Shown: piece after piece, positions 6,740 to 6,952 of the stretch
How positions within the stretch are numbered: the first letter of the stretch is position 1
Layout: each line of letters starts with the position of its first letter
Assembly (NCBI GenBank): GCA_031261145.1
Contig: JAISJX010000238.1
Location: 1 to 6,952, forward strand
Reading direction: 5' to 3'
DNA from: Tannerella sp.
GTDB lineage: Bacteria; Bacteroidota; Bacteroidia; Bacteroidales; Tannerellaceae
DNA length: 6,952 nt
Position numbers and translations under genes: made by a program
The notes under the pieces: generated by a model
What the model saw: only the letters and a program-made list of their open reading frames with translations
Told to the model about the DNA's origin: nothing
Databases searched by the model: none

Positions 6740-6760
6740 TATCGTATCGACGGGACGATA
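6740..6760. repeat. Inverted repeat TATCGT-N9-ACGATA
   Basis: Perfect 6-bp arms (6740-6745 and 6755-6760) flank a 9-nt centre in the G+C-richer part of the right-edge spacer. The geometry would suit a dimeric regulator or a small hairpin; nothing identifies a ligand. Confidence 0.35.
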
Positions 6761-6883
6761 AGTGAAAAGCCCGATTTCCTGCGGACAACAACGCCTCGGA
6801 ACGATCCATCCGAAATGTGAGAATGTCTATTCCGCTTTGAGGGCGTTAGCGGCGTGCTGAATATACTCCCAAGCAGGAACAAT

Positions 6884-6912
6884 TTTTTTTATTCAACTAT
6901 TTTTTTATTCAA
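6884..6912 (+). repeat. Direct repeat of TTTTTTTATTCAA
   Basis: The 13-mer occurs at 6884-6896 and 6900-6912, a period of 16 bp. It lies directly upstream of the TACCTTTG box at 6923 and looks like a curved or UP-element-like A/T tract for a strong rightward promoter. Confidence 0.5.
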
Positions 6913-6922
6913 ATTTCTTTCA

Positions 6923-6930
6923 TACCTTTG
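6923..6930 (+). promoter_or_regulatory. Rightward promoter -7 box (TACCTTTG)
   Basis: TACCTTTG matches TAnnTTTG fully, with repeated T-tracts upstream but no TTTG at -33. It points out of the window; its gene would begin beyond 6952, so the target cannot be named. Confidence 0.5.
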
Positions 6931-6952
6931 AAACCTCGTTTGAATGTTTCGG

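Larger units (their letters stand above)
6571..6952. other. Gene-free region at the right edge
   Basis: This divergent spacer of 382 bp contains the leftward promoter-like box of the oxidoreductase gene and, at its far end, a rightward one. Between them, about 6735-6880 is clearly richer in G+C than the flanks and contains inverted repeats (6740-6760; CCGCT/AGCGG at 6832-6852), but no convincing gene. The longest frame, 72 codons on the minus strand from a TTG at 6882 to 6664, has no recognisable domain. A second minus frame holds MDRSEALLSAGNRAF and is also short. No tRNA, rRNA or IS end was recognised. Confidence 0.5.

Noticed and set aside
6664..6882. 72-codon minus-strand frame in the right-edge spacer
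   Set aside because: It needs a TTG start, has no ribosome-binding signal or recognisable domain, and sits among inverted repeats; kept only as part of an unexplained block.
1..6952. CRISPR arrays, tRNA or rRNA genes, insertion sequences
   Set aside because: No regularly spaced repeats, cloverleaf-like sequence, transposase frame or paired IS ends were seen on either strand.

Overview
The window looks chromosomal and comes from a Bacteroidales-type Bacteroidota. The evidence is a SusC/RagA-family TonB-linked outer-membrane protein, a FecR protein with a C-terminal DUF4974-type domain, A/T-rich leaders with few Shine-Dalgarno sites, and promoter-like boxes matching the Bacteroides -7 consensus TAnnTTTG. 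Genus cannot be decided from the sequence. All four protein genes lie on the minus strand, so the biological order runs from right to left.

Right edge (6571-6952): a gene-free region with a leftward promoter-like box for the oxidoreductase gene, an unexplained G+C-richer stretch, and a rightward promoter-like box (TACCTTTG) behind a duplicated T-tract, which probably drives something beyond the edge. Then 6570-3733: a 945-residue single-chain FAD and Fe-S oxidoreductase of the D-lactate / D-2-hydroxyacid dehydrogenase type. Its stop codon runs into a clear intrinsic terminator, so it is a separate transcription unit.

After a 298-bp spacer rich in small palindromes comes a three-gene cell-surface signalling cassette: an ECF sigma factor (3434-2865), a FecR-type anti-sigma factor (2785-1721) and the N-terminal half of a SusC-like transporter carrying an STN signalling domain (1496 to the left edge). 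In this arrangement substrate binding at the outer membrane is thought to be passed from the STN domain to the periplasmic part of FecR, which then frees the sigma factor to switch on the transporter operon. A SusD-like lipoprotein and catabolic enzymes would be expected beyond the left edge, but none is visible.

The most unusual element is in the 224-bp gap between fecR and susC. A well-formed intrinsic terminator points along the plus strand, against both genes, although no plus-strand protein gene is present. About 100 bp upstream of it on the same strand is a TAACTTTG box. Together they outline a roughly 120-nt antisense RNA over the susC leader, resembling the cis-antisense sRNAs (DonS type) reported for Bacteroides polysaccharide-utilisation loci.
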